Positions 40,697-52,500 of a DNA stretch of 64,000 nucleotides are shown piece by piece. The stretch's first letter is position 1, and every line of letters begins with the position of its first letter. The notes below the pieces were generated by a model. That model was not told the origin of the DNA, did no database searches, and was given only the letters and a program-made list of their open reading frames with translations. The translations under genes and the position numbers were made by a program. Source of the stretch: Nakaseomyces glabratus (lineage: Eukaryota; Ascomycota; Saccharomycetes; Saccharomycetales; Saccharomycetaceae); NCBI RefSeq assembly GCF_010111755.1, contig NC_088957.1, positions 946,293-1,010,292 of the forward strand, written 5' to 3'.

Positions 40697-41083
40697 ATGC
40701 CACAATCATTCACATCCATTGCCAAGATTGGTGACTTTATCTTGAAGACACCTCTATTGTCTAAAATTTGTGTGCCAGTCTCAAAGCAGTATATTAAGTA
40801 CTCTGGTTACCGCAAGCTAGGTCTAAGGTTTGACGATTTGATCGCAGAGGAAAACCCTATTATGCAAACAGCATTGAAGAGATTACCAGAAGGAGAGTCA
40901 TATGCCAGAAACTATAGAATAATTAGAGCTCATCAAAGTGAGTTGACTAAGCACCTACTACCAAGAAATGAATGGGTTAAGGCCCAAGATGATGTTCCAT
41001 ATTTACTGCCTTATATCTTGGAAGCCGAAGCTGCTGCAAAGGAAAAGGAAGACCTTGATAACCTTGAATTGAGCAAGAAATAA
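40697..41083 (+). CDS. QCR7: Ubiquinol-cytochrome c reductase (complex III) subunit 7
   Basis: This 128-residue protein is the 14-kDa subunit of mitochondrial complex III that packs against cytochrome b on the matrix side and is needed for early assembly. The sequence is nearly that of S. cerevisiae Qcr7 (127 aa): [16 protein letters not shown] start, [40 protein letters not shown] and [20 protein letters not shown]. There is no cleavable presequence, as in the family. In S. cerevisiae the gene is YDR529C, at a different chromosome end; here it lies 1.4 kb from QCR2. It is the most telomere-proximal housekeeping gene in the window. Confidence 0.97.
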   Translation: MPQSFTSIAKIGDFILKTPLLSKICVPVSKQYIKYSGYRKLGLRFDDLIAEENPIMQTALKRLPEGESYARNYRIIRAHQSELTKHLLPRNEWVKAQDDVPYLLPYILEAEAAAKEKEDLDNLELSKK

Positions 41084-44000
41084 TTCAAACTAGTGGTTAA
41101 GGTGCCTTTTTATTTTGTTTTCCTCCTACTTGATATTTTCTTTCCTTTACATTTATCTAGCACTTTCAAAAACCGCAATATCATAACAAATGGTATATCT
41201 GAGAATTTTATTTACTCTCTATCACCATTGTTCTGTGTCTAGCTTCTATAGCACTCCATTTGGATGCAATTAGAAATTCTGCATTTACTTATCTTTATGG
41301 TTTGTTAAAAGCTGAATATCACAATATTGGAGGTTATATTTGTTACATTTATTTTTATTAACGGTACATTCAACATAACAATATTCCTCGAGGATTTTTA
41401 TTTATTACCACAGTCTGTTTTTCAGTACTATTAGAGATTGGTCATATGAAATATACATAACCATGCTTGTATTATTTCTGGTGATCACTCCTCTCATATT
41501 ATTTTATTTGTCTATTTGTCAATAGTCTAGTTTCTCTAGTATATATAAATATTCTCTACTTACAAAGATTCAAGATTCATTTCATTTTATTCTAAACAAT
41601 AATCTCTTTCGACAGTTTTTCAGATTGTTAACGTTCAGAACACTGAATTACCTACACGGGAAATGCCTCTGTTCTGTATTGATAAAGCCTTCGTTACCGC
41701 TTCATGTAAAAAAAAACAATTATTGTTATTTAACAACTTTTAGATGGTATTTATGTGATACTGAACCGTTTCATGCATCTACAAGTATATACGTCTCTTA
41801 AATTAGTCAATTATTTTTTTTAGTTCCGATTTAACATAATTTTTCCGGGGCTTGTTTAAATTTTTTAACCAAAACATAAAAGTTTTATGCTTAGTTCTCT
41901 TGCACAAAAAGATAATACTTCCCTAAATAGTTGATTTTCTTGTCCCAAACATTGAGACTTATATGATAGAACTGAAATAAAGCAATGTGATAAAAAGATA
42001 AAGACAATGCAAGACACCTTTGGTACTCAGTTCTATTAACACGCGTATGAGGTATATAACCAGCAGCTTTGTGATCAGTAAGAGGTATGTATGAAAACTA
42101 AACATCTGCTATTTAATCTTTTTGAGTTAACTAGGACTTTTGATCATAATGCAAGCTCAGGTATATCTAAAGCGATATATATTAGACAGATGTTTAACCA
42201 TTTACAGCTTTCTGTAACCAAACTTGCAGGATTCTACCATATAGATTATTGTGTGTGATCTTAGTGAGATATAACTTGGTTAATCTCAAGTGAAAGAAAA
42301 GTAAAATCTAATTTTTTGCTGTATTCCTTCACATGCAACACTGGTAAAGGTTTGTAAAATAGAGATACTTGAGTTTTTTTAAACGTAAAAATAATGTACT
42401 TGATCAATCATACCATACTCTTATTCTTTCATGTATTATATACATCGAGAAATAAATCTACAAATCCATGAACCTGTTATATAGTTTATAATTTCCCTAT
42501 TAAAGATTAGAGCTCCTCTTAAATGTTGGCCAAAACGTTGATAAACAGGATATTTGTTTTTCTGTGCCTACGTTTTTTAAGAAAACTAAAGGATAGCTTT
42601 GAATTTGTATTTTTTTTATCAATATATAGTAACAATGTTGACACTGACCATTGACTGTAGAAAAGGCATATCTTTATATATGACTTTACAGATGAGTTGG
42701 GTACTGTTTCATTTATCTGAGAGGTTAAGATGAACAACAGAAACCATTGTTAGCAAATTACCTAGATATGCTAATTGCCATAATGTATGATCAGAATGAT
42801 ATGATTAATTTTACTAAGCATCACAGCTCTTAATATATTATTGGAAGACTAAGCAATTCTTTGATAGCATTATTTATATGTTAGGTGACGAAACGATCAA
42901 GAGTGTACTACTCATGAACAAATCAATGGTTAGCACTTGCTAAGTTTTAGATTCAGTATGATCTGATTGAGAACTACATAATAAGAATCATTCATGCAAA
43001 GCCGTTTAATTGTCAATACTATCTATGCAAGAAAACGGATTAGCGAGCTTGTATCAAGTCGTTTATGCATTGTTGGTTCGAAGTTTCATATTTGCAAACG
43101 TCACATTTCAATTTGCTTCAGGAAAATAACTCAAGACAATGTGCCATTTTGACTGAAGCTATTCAGTATTAAGGAACATGCTGAGGTATGTTTCCCTTAG
43201 AGCTATGGTTATATAATCTTTACAGACATACCTAACAATAATATAATAACCTTCAGATATCCAGCTCATGACGCATGTAGATTGGATGCAACCTTGCATC
43301 ATACTGGCTTCCGATTGTGCGATCGGAACCAATGTATACCACTGTATTTCAGGATAAAAAATTAATACACTTGACAATCAAATATGACCCAAAACTCTAG
43401 AAGCGTGGGCACCCCACCCACTCGTATTTCATTTGATAACAAATCGTTCAAGTGCTGATGAGCTTCATCCTGCTGTACTTAAACGGTTAGTTCTAAAAAC
43501 AAGAATAAGGTATATACGCTACAATATTATCACTGCAGTTCAGCCTAAAATATCTTTGTCTGATTTGAGTAGCCCTTGTTCCATAGGCATTCAATCGCAA
43601 TGTTTGTTTTACTCTTTGTGTAATGATGTATCCCATACCTTGGTTAGTACTGATTAGGCCGCATGACCGAGATTTCATTACTTTCTACATCTCGCTAGGA
43701 TTGGATTTGCACTTTTCGCATTTCCTGTAGAGATGTGACAATATCGAAAGCGAGATCTGAACAGAGAAAGATGAGATCAAAATACGACGGCTACGAGAAA
43801 TCAGTACTTGAAAACGCGAGTTGGACACTGAGGCAGTTGGTCACTTAAAATATCGAACATCATGCTTTGTGTATTCTTTCTTTTTTTTTCAGGCCATTTT
43901 TCATGTACATATTTATACGCTACTTCTCTGCAGGACGGTGGGGGTTTTCAGATTTTAATTGCATTTGAACGAAACAATGGGAAAGGAAATTCTTAGCTCT

Positions 44001-44783
44001 TTTAAGTTACTCTTTGATCGCTGTCTCTCTTACGAACCTGCAGTGTTCACTGCCTTATCAATCTGATCAATGCTTAACAAAACCAACAACAAACGCTAAA
44101 ATCGTTTCTTTACATACCAATGTGGACCTTTTACAAAGTATTTACTCATCTCGTATCTGAGAATTCAGACAATATATGAAAGGTTAAGAATCTTAGTAAG
44201 AGAACAGTATTTAATATTACGTTTAAATGTGTCTTTTATTCGACCAATGTTTGATAGTAGTACTTAATTGACGTCAACTTGTATCTTTTGGCTAGTTACC
44301 ACTATTGATGTATAGATGTATGCAAACGAAATACGTGGACATTGAACGGCATCTATTTACATAATACTATGAAACAGATAATCTCACATTCATGTTAACG
44401 ACTCTTTTTTGCTTTTGTTGATTTGAAACTTCAGTAGCATTTAGTATACCCATGTTAGAGCATGCCTAAAAGTTTATCTTTTGGGACATGAAATGCTAAG
44501 TTATCGAGATAACGAGTAAAATTGGTTAATGTTTATACGAATAAAGAGGTAGCTAAGCTGCTTTGTACACGTTCTTAAGGTAATCTAAATGAAGACATGT
44601 AAAGCAATAAATAACAAATGAGGCAGTAAAATTTTTATTTAAAAAATCATTCTAATTCAGCACTTTATGAGATTATATAAGAATGAGACTGCTTGTCTAT
44701 CACAGATTATTTTTTGTAGTCTAGTATACATTATTGACTTGATAATAGAAAGTCAATATCAAACCGAAAAAAAATAATCAACT
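41084..44783. other. AT-rich subtelomeric gene-poor region
   Basis: These 3.7 kb contain only short open frames without recognisable similarity. One on the minus strand (43159-43377) contains IQWYTLVPIAQSEASMMQGC, which I could not place and which may be decayed coding sequence. A TCGTATA-type element (complement at 44534-44540) and a TATA box (TATATAAG, 44674-44681) at the right end belong to the next gene. Confidence 0.5.
44534..44681 (+). promoter_or_regulatory. Promoter elements of the TIR-type wall gene
   Basis: TATACGA at 44534-44540 is the complement of TCGTATA, the sterol/anaerobic element bound by Upc2-type factors in S. cerevisiae DAN/TIR genes. TATATAAG at 44674-44681 is a TATA box about 105 nt before the ATG. 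The functional link is inference. Confidence 0.4.
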
Positions 44784-46517
44784 ATGAAGCTATCCAACGC
44801 ATTGGCTGCGGTAGCACTTGCTGTTTCTGGCGTTAATGCCATCGAACCAACAACCACGCTAGCCCCAACGGACTTCAGAGTTAACATGATCGAATTACAA
44901 GCTTACTTGGCTGATATCAAAGGCCACATGATGCAATATCTGAGTTTCCAAGGTGCTAACCCAAATCAGCCTTACCCAAGTCAAATGCTTGGTGCTGTGA
45001 TGTTTGGAAATACTGGCCCACTTTCAGAGATTGCACCTGAAACAATCACAATGATGATTACAGGTGTCCCTTGGTATAGTGAAAGACTTGTTGGTGCTAT
45101 TGCCGCAAGATTGGCTGACGCAGGTATTGTTACTGCCTGGCCATCTCCATCTCCATCTCCAAGTCCATCACCATCACCATCACCATCACCATCACCATCA
45201 CCATCACCATCACCATCACCATCACCATCATCACCATCACCATCACCATCACCATCACCATCACCATCACCATCTCCATCACCAAGTCCATCACCATCTC
45301 CATCACCAAGTCCATCACCAAGTCCATCACCATCTCCATCACCAAGTCCATCACCAAGTCCATCACCAAAATCCCCATCACCATCTCCAAGCAGCTCCTC
45401 CTCATCCTCTTCTATGCCAAGCAGCTCCTCATCCTCCTCTTCTATGCCAAGCAGTTCCTCATCCTCCTCTTCTATGCCAAGCAGCTCCTCATCCTCCTCT
45501 TCTATGCCAAGCAGTTCCTCATCCTCCTCTTCTATGCCAAGCAGCTCTTCCTCTATGACACCATCTCAAAAGGCTTCCATAATCCCATCTTCTGCAGCTC
45601 CAAGCTCATCGTCTTCAATAGTCACAACTTCTTCTATATCATCTGCCGACGCATCGCCTGTTCTCCCATCATCGGTTGTTTCCTCATCCTCTACAGAGCC
45701 ATCATCGGCTAATCCAAGATCAATTAGTTCTGTCTCTAACTCTACGACTATTATATCGATGTCTTCTCAAACAGGTTCTCTGAATAACATATCAAGCACT
45801 GTATTTGGCAACACCACAGTCTCAATGCCTTCTCCAACTACGGTAGTTGTAACCAACACTGTCGGGGAGGTCATTACTGAGGTCATCACTTATTGCCCAG
45901 AAACCGATCACCATGGTAACGTGGGAACCAGTACTTCCAGCTATATAATCGGTACTTCAAGGGTAAGTCAGGACACCATGACAACCAAGATAGTAGAAGA
46001 TAATATCACAAAAACTGCCATTGTTTATTGTGAAACCACTACCGATTCCAAAGGACAAGCTTCCACAAAGACAGTCACTGTCTGTCCTGAATGCACTTCC
46101 ATTAATTCCAAAAGTGGCTCCAAGAGTACGGAAACAGTTACAGCAACCACCAAGCCTGTCGTTAATGTTTCTAATGGAGTAACTTCGACCACCTTCATCA
46201 CTGAATATGTTACTGTCAAATCAGGTATTCCTACAACATCCTCCACTCCAGGTGGTAAATCCGATGTTCAACAAGCAAAGATTGCTACCACAACTACAAC
46301 TTTAACTAGTAAGCAACAACAGGATTCATCTATAAAGATTCAATCTCAATCTGGAACCGTGAAACCTCAGGTAGAACAACAAGTGTCTGCTTCTGCTGCT
46401 AAGCAACAACATTCAAGTGTTGTGGTATCACAATATGCAGGTTCAGCTGCATCTTTGAATGGTCTAGGCTCAATTGGAACCCTAGTAACATTATTAGTGT
46501 TAATGTTAATCAACTAA
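44784..46517 (+). CDS. GPI-anchored cell-wall mannoprotein with SRP1/TIP1 (TIR/PAU) domain and Ser-Pro repeats
   Basis: This 577-residue predicted wall protein has a signal peptide (residues 1-19, cleaving after GVNA). An SRP1/TIP1-type domain follows (about 30-115; [20 protein letters not shown] and [19 protein letters not shown]), as in Tir/Pau proteins. Then come a long Ser-Pro dipeptide tract (about 119-198), five 10-residue Ser/Met-Pro repeats (about 203-252), a Ser/Thr-rich stalk, Cys-containing [10 protein letters not shown] and VTVCPECTS motifs, and a GPI signal ([20 protein letters not shown]). TIR proteins are cold/anaerobiosis-induced mannoproteins in S. cerevisiae. Here the stalk is much longer than usual and closer to adhesin-like wall proteins. 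It would be heavily O-mannosylated. A role in adhesion is possible but not shown. Confidence 0.88.
   Translation: MKLSNALAAVALAVSGVNAIEPTTTLAPTDFRVNMIELQAYLADIKGHMMQYLSFQGANPNQPYPSQMLGAVMFGNTGPLSEIAPETITMMITGVPWYSERLVGAIAARLADAGIVTAWPSPSPSPSPSPSPSPSPSPSPSPSPSPSPSSPSPSPSPSPSPSPSPSPSPSPSPSPSPSPSPSPSPSPSPSPSPSPKSPSPSPSSSSSSSSMPSSSSSSSSMPSSSSSSSSMPSSSSSSSSMPSSSSSSSSMPSSSSSMTPSQKASIIPSSAAPSSSSSIVTTSSISSADASPVLPSSVVSSSSTEPSSANPRSISSVSNSTTIISMSSQTGSLNNISSTVFGNTTVSMPSPTTVVVTNTVGEVITEVITYCPETDHHGNVGTSTSSYIIGTSRVSQDTMTTKIVEDNITKTAIVYCETTTDSKGQASTKTVTVCPECTSINSKSGSKSTETVTATTKPVVNVSNGVTSTTFITEYVTVKSGIPTTSSTPGGKSDVQQAKIATTTTTLTSKQQQDSSIKIQSQSGTVKPQVEQQVSASAAKQQHSSVVVSQYAGSAASLNGLGSIGTLVTLLVLMLIN
45139..45370. 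repeat. CCATCA hexanucleotide minisatellite (Ser-Pro coding)
   Basis: A run of about 230 bp is built on CCATCA with CCATCT and CCAAGT variants, encoding alternating Ser and Pro. One shifted frame reads as poly-His, an artefact of the period. Such tracts vary in length between strains. Confidence 0.9.
45390..45560. repeat. 30-bp tandem repeat (Ser/Met-Pro coding)
   Basis: Five 30-bp units start at 45390, 45420, 45450, 45480 and 45510, followed by a shortened 21-bp sixth. Each encodes eight Ser then Met-Pro. Units alternate between AGCAGC and AGCAGT starts from the second on, hinting at a 60-bp duplication unit. Confidence 0.9.
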
Positions 46518-49500
46518 CGATATCGTACATTGAAAAAAACCTTTATACCCATTTGTACCTACGGCGCATATTTTGACATATTGTTTTGTTCATAGTTAAT
46601 AGATTCAATATTATGCCACATTTTATAGAATATAAAGATCTTTAAAATAACATTTCTTCTTGAAAGTAAATTTTTGTGAAGCATTTATAATGGAACCCCT
46701 CTATATTTTTTGTCCAAAATCCTATCGATCAACAGTTAAAGATGTTGCACGAACAACGTCACTCAAGAAGACGAAGAAATCGCAGGAAATTATATGAGGT
46801 TCAGATCGAAATCAAGATATTAGGCCAATTTTACTACTAGGGACTCAATAAGTAATTAATTCTGTTGCTCGAGAGTTCTTTAACACAAAATCTTTCTAGA
46901 AAAAAATCTTGGGAATACTAGCTTATCTACTAAAACTTACTTGAAAATTCCTAAGTGGCAAGCTAATATTAATTAATACTATTTGCAACTACCGAAAAGT
47001 TCTCTAAAATTGTTCTCTAATATTGTTCCCCACAAAGTCAAAGTTTATGGCCTGATAAGATACTGAACATGTAGACATAAGTACCTCTTTGCTAAGATTA
47101 TCACTGCATGACCATTACAAGTTTATAATTACATTTGGTTATAAAAAAACCAACTGGAGATGTAGTAACAAGTCTGTATATTGTCCTATTTTATAAAGCT
47201 TAGAGTAGTTGTATGCACGTTATTCAGGCACTTTCGCAAAATCATGAGATTCGACGCTACGCGTACAGATGAAAAACAACTAAAGATCCTAACATTTAAA
47301 ACTAGCAGACGACCTTAATTTACGAATATTACAGCTTCTTTTGGGATCTATTGTAATAGTTCCCACAATCTGAGTTCAGCTCCTTTTTTTTGCTTATCAA
47401 TCTACCCCCTCGCCTGAATATTCTTATCGAAGGTTCTACGATGAAAATAATTTGACAGGTAGACTTCCTTGAGTTGGATGCAAAAGCAGCACATTAAAAT
47501 AGTTTAAAGTTTCTATGAAAGCCTTGAAAACTTAAGCAGTTCTATTGTAATTTCCCATGTCGATAATTATAGAATCCCAACAAATCTATTATTAATTAAT
47601 TCCTTGATATTGATGTACCATTTTGAAGAATACTAAGCATCCTAATGAGCATCATATCAGTAGTAATACATTTGACCTCGTTAACCGAAATTACAAAACA
47701 ATTAAGCCATTAACTGCTTCGACAGAGTTGCAATTGTTGTGCAGATCTATTTTGAGCTTTAACATGGATTGGTATATAATGCCACTTATAATCAAGCGAC
47801 ATTCTCATTGCTCGCCTTTACTCGAATGCATTGTACAGTTACCTCTCATCAGTAATAAAAGTCACACTCATTCCATCACCTAATCTCAAATAACTAGATG
47901 ATTTATGGAGGAGAAAATGTAGACAATACAACAGTTATCATATGGACTAACAAAATCCTCTATGACCAAATCATTTATCAGAATTAGAAGAATGTTTAAT
48001 TTTTACTTGGTTTTATTAAATATTAAGCATAAGGACATATTATAGTTAAAATGAATAGAGCAAGAGTAACACTGACTAAAACCTCATTCTATCTTTAGTG
48101 AACAAAAAATAAACAAAACTAAGCTGGTAAATTTACCCAACTAAAGGCAGGGTAATTGGAAAAGTTGGAGTGGAGACTGAATATTAATTTACCCGGCTGT
48201 CATTTTGTCTAGTCATATAATTTTTTACCGTTGATATGGTTAATCAGGTGACCAAAATCTTAAATTGATAACTGTACTATTTGGCGACCTTTGGCTACAT
48301 TATCATAAAACGTATCTTATTCTTAGATAAAGTATCTGATATAAGTTTTCAAGATTTTATTACTTTTTGTATTTGTCTAGACAGACAACAGAGCTGTCAA
48401 TACAAGATTTACGATATATATTGGAGATCATCCACTACTCTCACTTTTAACCTTAAGATCTCTAATATGAGCGAATCGAACGGTTACAGAGTTTTGTGAA
48501 GTTTCTTCTCATTGTGATCCATACAGATAACATGCTAGTCATTCAAAAAGATCTTTGGTGTAAAAACTTAACAAGGAAAGTAAATCGTTCATCAGGAACC
48601 TTATCAATGAAGTGCCTGACCGAAGCATGTGGTAAATATAAAATGTATGCTCTCTTTCTTGAGGAAATCGATTGCGAATAGCTATATAATGAAAGTTTTT
48701 AAAAGTTGCTATTAATGGAAATCTTAAAAATCTAGGCTTTGCACTAGGCGTCCCTAAAATGCCGTACTTGTCATGAATGGGTTGGAATAACCTGAACTGT
48801 ACATTGACAAGATATTGTTCAAGAATTGAATAGTTCTCTAAATTTGGAACAGAAATATACACAAATAATTACAGTTTCGACAAGATAAATTAGTAATCAT
48901 TCAGTAAAGACTCCATATATAAGCAAACATGAATGAATTATAGCAGTGGGCTTACTCTCTGGTTCTTATACTAAAAAAATACTGCTGAGTAAGTATCTGT
49001 ATTTGCTTCTTAAGCAAAATAAAGCCTCACTAATATTCCGACAGTTGTTAACAAATCACAAGATATAGTATTGTTTAAACTGAAATTCAATAAAAACTAA
49101 AATATGCTTGCATCTGTATAACCTTTCTTTCTATCAGTATTCATATTTAGACACACACAAATTAATAAACAAAACAGCTATATTTCTTATCCTATTTATA
49201 GAATCGACAGAGTTTGAAATATAATACTACACTCCTCAGGAGTTTAGGAAAGTTTTAGGTCTTTATTGTGATACAGAACTACAGTAACTATTATAATTAA
49301 ACTTTATCAGATTCTACTTTGCAGTAGTATGCTAAGTTGTCAAAAATTGAACCTTTTTATAGGACAAGTAATGTTTATTGCTGAAAAGTTTTATCAACTG
49401 GAAGCGATAGCCTAACTCATTTTTAATTATTCAGATGTTCCTATATGCTTATTTCACAACTTATTAACTGGGGACTCTTGCTTTACATGACAAAGGTGTT

Positions 49501-52500
49501 CTTAAACTGGAATGTTGAACAAAATTTCAGCTTCGTGATATTAACCTGGAATGAAACAATAATAGACGAAATCCTGCATAAAACTAGCAAATCATATAGG
49601 GTACATATTTATCAAGAGATGACATAAAAATATGCAATATATCACTTCAGTCCAGTATATGGAGTAATGAATTCATACTTGGCTGTCCATGATATTCTTT
49701 CTGAGTATAATCTGTAAGATAACACTTTACACTTCATAGTATACAATAGTGACTAGAATAGTCTAAAACATCAATCTATCAGCACATTACCACTAAATTT
49801 AATATCCTTTAGGTTGGATCCATCAACCATATACTAAGCAATGATAAGGGACCATTATCACCAGTATGCTCATATTTGGGATCATCATTAGTAAATATAT
49901 GTATGTTATTGTCATTTGAGACACCTGTATCAGCGGAAAGAGTATGGCTTAACAAAAAGTCCAGCGAAGGAGGAATAATAATTAAATTACGAATAACTTA
50001 AAATTGTTAATCTTGAATACAAATAGTGCTTCATGAAAGTCTACTAATTAGATTGTAATCAGGTGATCTATATTCTAAAATAATCTCTGTTGGCATAAAG
50101 TTAATTAATAATAAAATCCTCCAAAAATAAGATATTTATTACTTTGAGTGGCGGATCAATACGCTTTCTAGTTTGATATTGAAATCACAAAAAATCATTA
50201 AAGCACCATAGTATGAATGCTTTGTTTATAAATTTGATGTTCTTAAACGTGACTTTCATAAATACATGTCAAATACAACATAGATGATAAGAAAGCTTTT
50301 TAACCAAATTAAATTACGTTACTAATAAGCTTAAAATGTGATTAACTCTTTAGGTTGTTTATACTTTATGTATTTATGGATATTTTAACGTAGGTTCAAT
50401 CATTAGGAAAACCAAATAAAGAAAAACACTCAGAAATGAATAAAATACACAACTTTTAGTTGAAATCATTATACCAAGCCCTTCTTTATACCAAAATACC
50501 AGGTAAAGGAACGAGTACTACGTATTATCAATGATTAAGATTAACAAATGCTGCAAATTAATATAATTTTGTGGCTTAATCTAGTTGAACTTGTAATTTC
50601 ATTCTATTTTCTTTTAGTTATGTCATTCATTTCATAATAATTTTCAATTTAAGGTGGTATTAAATTACCATTTTTTGATGCAATTTCAATATACGACATG
50701 GGTTTATGAAATTATTTGGAGTTCTATGAAACCCATCAGAAATATACTGCTTATCAATACATTATTAATCTTACTAAACTGTTCTATCGTGGTAACTCGA
50801 ACATCTATTGAAATACATATGCGAAAACAATGAGCTTCAAAGAGGCCTTCAAGTCTTTGTGTGTACCAGACAAAAAAGATAGTAATTCATAATGATAGAC
50901 AAACGAATATGATTACAATCGGAAGTCCCAATTTTAATAGGTATTTTCTTAATTAATGAAATGTATGAAACTTTTTCTGGTGGGATGGCTGTAATTACTA
51001 TCTTTTTGCAATTAAAGACTAGACCAAAAACTGGTCTGAATTTTTAATGATAGATTATAAACAGTAACAAATGATAGAGCATTAGATTTGTTTAGGTAGA
51101 TTTTGTAGGCAAAAAAAAGAATATTGAACATGTTACTTTGATATACCTACCAAAATAGTGTCATACGCATGTTATTAACTTGCTTATTGTTTCACATTCA
51201 ATTGTTTTATTATCTTTTAAATTTCTTTTTGTCCCCTTTTCTTTTGTTTCAGTGGTAAAATCATCTCTAATTTTACTGATATTTCCCTAACATATAATCT
51301 ACTAAATATAACTTACTTAAATTACAAAATTTCTACATCTAGCTATCTGTTACCGTTTCTATCACATATACCATGCATATTGTTTTGGCCATTGCTTAAT
51401 TTCGATGCTTTTGCAATAACAATAACTATTGGGTAGAAAAGGCACTAAAAATCTTTCAAAGGTTTTTACAAAGCTCATTACTTGAAATTCAATATCAATA
51501 CTAAAATTGATATATTTTTTAATTTGCTGATATATTAATTTGTTGCTCTAAAGGCTGTAACACTTGCTAGACCGATACCTTTACTGTTGCATGTACTTAT
51601 AAGCAATGGTAGAAAACTTATTCACAATATAACTATATCGTGTATAAACTCGTAATCTAGCAGTGTATATATTTACAATATAAAAAAAAGCAATAAACTT
51701 ACTTGAACCCAGAAATTCATCACAGTGAAGATAAAAATACAATGAGTGCATCTGGTCAGTAAGTCATACTCCAATAAAACTTCTACTTCAAAACCTAACA
51801 TCTTGAAAGTCTCTTCTACATTAGTTTTCATAAACAGTATTCTTTTTTGTCTAGCAAAAAAGTTATAACTCGATTTCAAATTGCTTTTTTTGTTTCGTTT
51901 CAAATATTTCGTTTCTAATTTTAAACACATATCAATGTTATAGAGCACTTGTTGTGACTGAATAATAGGGCAAATGATGATGGATTATACAAGGATCTTT
52001 ACACTGTTTAGTTTACTGATATTTACAGTCATATTGGAATATTTCAATAAAATTTTCAGATTTTTATATCTCTTTTCGAGGCTTGGTATCAAAAAGAATC
52101 AATAACCACACATTGAGTAGAATTGGAATAAAATTGAGATTAAATACACCTAAGTCATTTAGTTGACCATTAAACAAACAATAATTTATACAGTGACTTC
52201 AATGTTTCTGACAGTCATAATAGTACCTTTTTTTTTCCAAGCAAAAATTATTTCTTGTACACTTTTGAGTATTTTGGTAACTTTAAAGTCAATGACCACT
52301 ACAGTTATATGTAAATCACTCCTCTAAGGATTGATTTAGTTCATGAGACGATTGGGAGCTTTCTCCATTTTGATTTTCATCTTCCAAAAATTAAACCTAT
52401 CACAATCTAAAGTATTATTTATATTACTTAAGTCAAACTTGAAACTGTATGAGTTCGTTTTTTATTAGTATTTGAGAACACTCAAAAACGAATCTTAATC

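Noticed and set aside
43405..43425. Interstitial telomere-like word (GTGGGCACCCCACCCAC)
   Set aside because: Single short C-rich word without the 16-bp period; cannot be told from chance or an isolated Rap1-like site.
45064..45558. Poly-His protein in a shifted frame
   Set aside because: It is the CCATCA repeat read out of frame within the TIR-type gene; the antisense Met/Val-rich frame is likewise a shadow.
48539..48862. 107-codon minus-strand frame in the gene desert
   Set aside because: No family recognised, no promoter or conservation evidence, and AT-rich sequence yields such frames by chance.
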